From Peptococcaceae bacterium (lineage in GTDB: Bacteria > Bacillota > Peptococcia > Peptococcales > Peptococcaceae): DNA of 5,450 nt. This document shows positions 5,172 to 5,450 of this stretch, piece after piece. Below the pieces are notes generated by a model. That model ran no database searches. It was not told the DNA's origin and saw only the letters and a program-made list of their open reading frames with translations. Positions within the stretch are counted from its first letter, which is position 1. The number at the start of each line of letters is the position of its first letter. The position numbers and the translations under genes were made by a program. The stretch lies in contig JAFXJE010000124.1 of assembly GCA_017532485.1 (NCBI GenBank), positions 1 to 5,450 of the forward strand. The letters are read 5' to 3'.

Positions 5172-5450
5172 ATGGAAAATCTTATTATGAATATAGAGAT
5201 AGTCATTGACTATATTGAATCTCATCTTGATGAAAAGCTTGATCTGGAAAAGGTGTCAAAAGCTGTTCATTATTCGAAATACCACCTGCACCGTATGTTT
5301 TCCAATACGCTAGGAATGACGATTCACGACTATGTGCAGAGACGTCAGCTGACAGAAGCTGCAAAGCTGTTGGTATTTTCTTCTAAATCGATCATTGAAA
5401 TTGCTTTTTTCTGTGGTTATGAAAGCCAGCAAGCATTTTCATCTGCCTTT
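5172..5450 (+). CDS. AraC/XylS-family transcriptional regulator, Rob/SoxS-like, 5' part
   Basis: A DNA-binding transcription regulator, cut by the window end after 93 codons. ATG 5172 follows AGGAGG (5160-5165) by six bases. The protein begins almost at once with the AraC-type DNA-binding domain. The first helix-turn-helix lies at about residues 24-50 (LEKVSKAVHYSKYHLHRMF, then GMTIHDYVQRRQL), and the second begins at about 73 (IIEIAFFCGYESQQAFSSAF). The YSKYHLHRMF and SQQAFSSAF segments resemble Rob, SoxS and MarA. The N-terminal position means any effector domain (for example GyrI-like, as in Rob) would lie downstream, outside the window; a short SoxS-like protein is the alternative. Codon use is unlike its neighbours: of nine Leu codons none is TTA and four are CTG, which hints at separate ancestry. 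Its targets cannot be told from the window. Confidence 0.9.
   Translation, partial: MENLIMNIEIVIDYIESHLDEKLDLEKVSKAVHYSKYHLHRMFSNTLGMTIHDYVQRRQLTEAAKLLVFSSKSIIEIAFFCGYESQQAFSSAF

Noticed and set aside
1..5450. CRISPR arrays, insertion sequences, tRNA or rRNA genes
   Set aside because: No regular repeat-spacer array, transposase, terminal repeats, cloverleaf or rRNA segment was found on reading the window.

Overview
The window looks like a low-GC Bacillota (Firmicutes) chromosome. It has A/T-ending codons in most genes, strong purine-rich Shine-Dalgarno sequences, intrinsic hairpin-plus-U terminators, and a SpoIVB sporulation-type protease. The style of the S2 and EF-Ts proteins would fit Negativicutes or Clostridia, but I cannot fix the genus from sequence alone. 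All recognised genes are on the + strand.

Layout: (1) 2-847 is the 3' part of hslU, the unfoldase of the HslUV protease. (2) 891-1783 is galU (UTP--glucose-1-phosphate uridylyltransferase), split by a one-base deletion at about 982/983; both halves are otherwise intact. (3) 1784-1984 is a dense regulatory region for rpsB. It holds helically phased A-tracts, an extended -10 promoter, and a leader RNA that folds into a long hairpin with a near-ideal kink-turn and a GNRA-capped tip. (4) rpsB (1985-2716) and tsf (2807-3685) form the classical S2/EF-Ts operon, with a terminator-like hairpin between them and a strong terminator after tsf. (5) 3686-3875 carries an imperfect tandem repeat and the spoIVB ribosome binding site. 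(6) spoIVB (TTG start 3876, end 5036) encodes a PDZ plus S55 serine protease and ends in a 15-bp-stem terminator. (7) 5037-5171 holds an extended -10 promoter for (8) a Rob/SoxS-like AraC-family regulator from 5172, cut by the window end. Its codon use differs from everything upstream.

The genes do not form one pathway. rpsB-tsf is a translation operon, hslU is protein quality control, galU makes nucleotide sugars for the envelope, and spoIVB signals in spore formation. The order is unusual: tsf is not followed by pyrH-frr, and spoIVB is not followed by spo0A. The most interesting element is the structured rpsB leader RNA, a candidate autoregulatory site whose family I could not identify.
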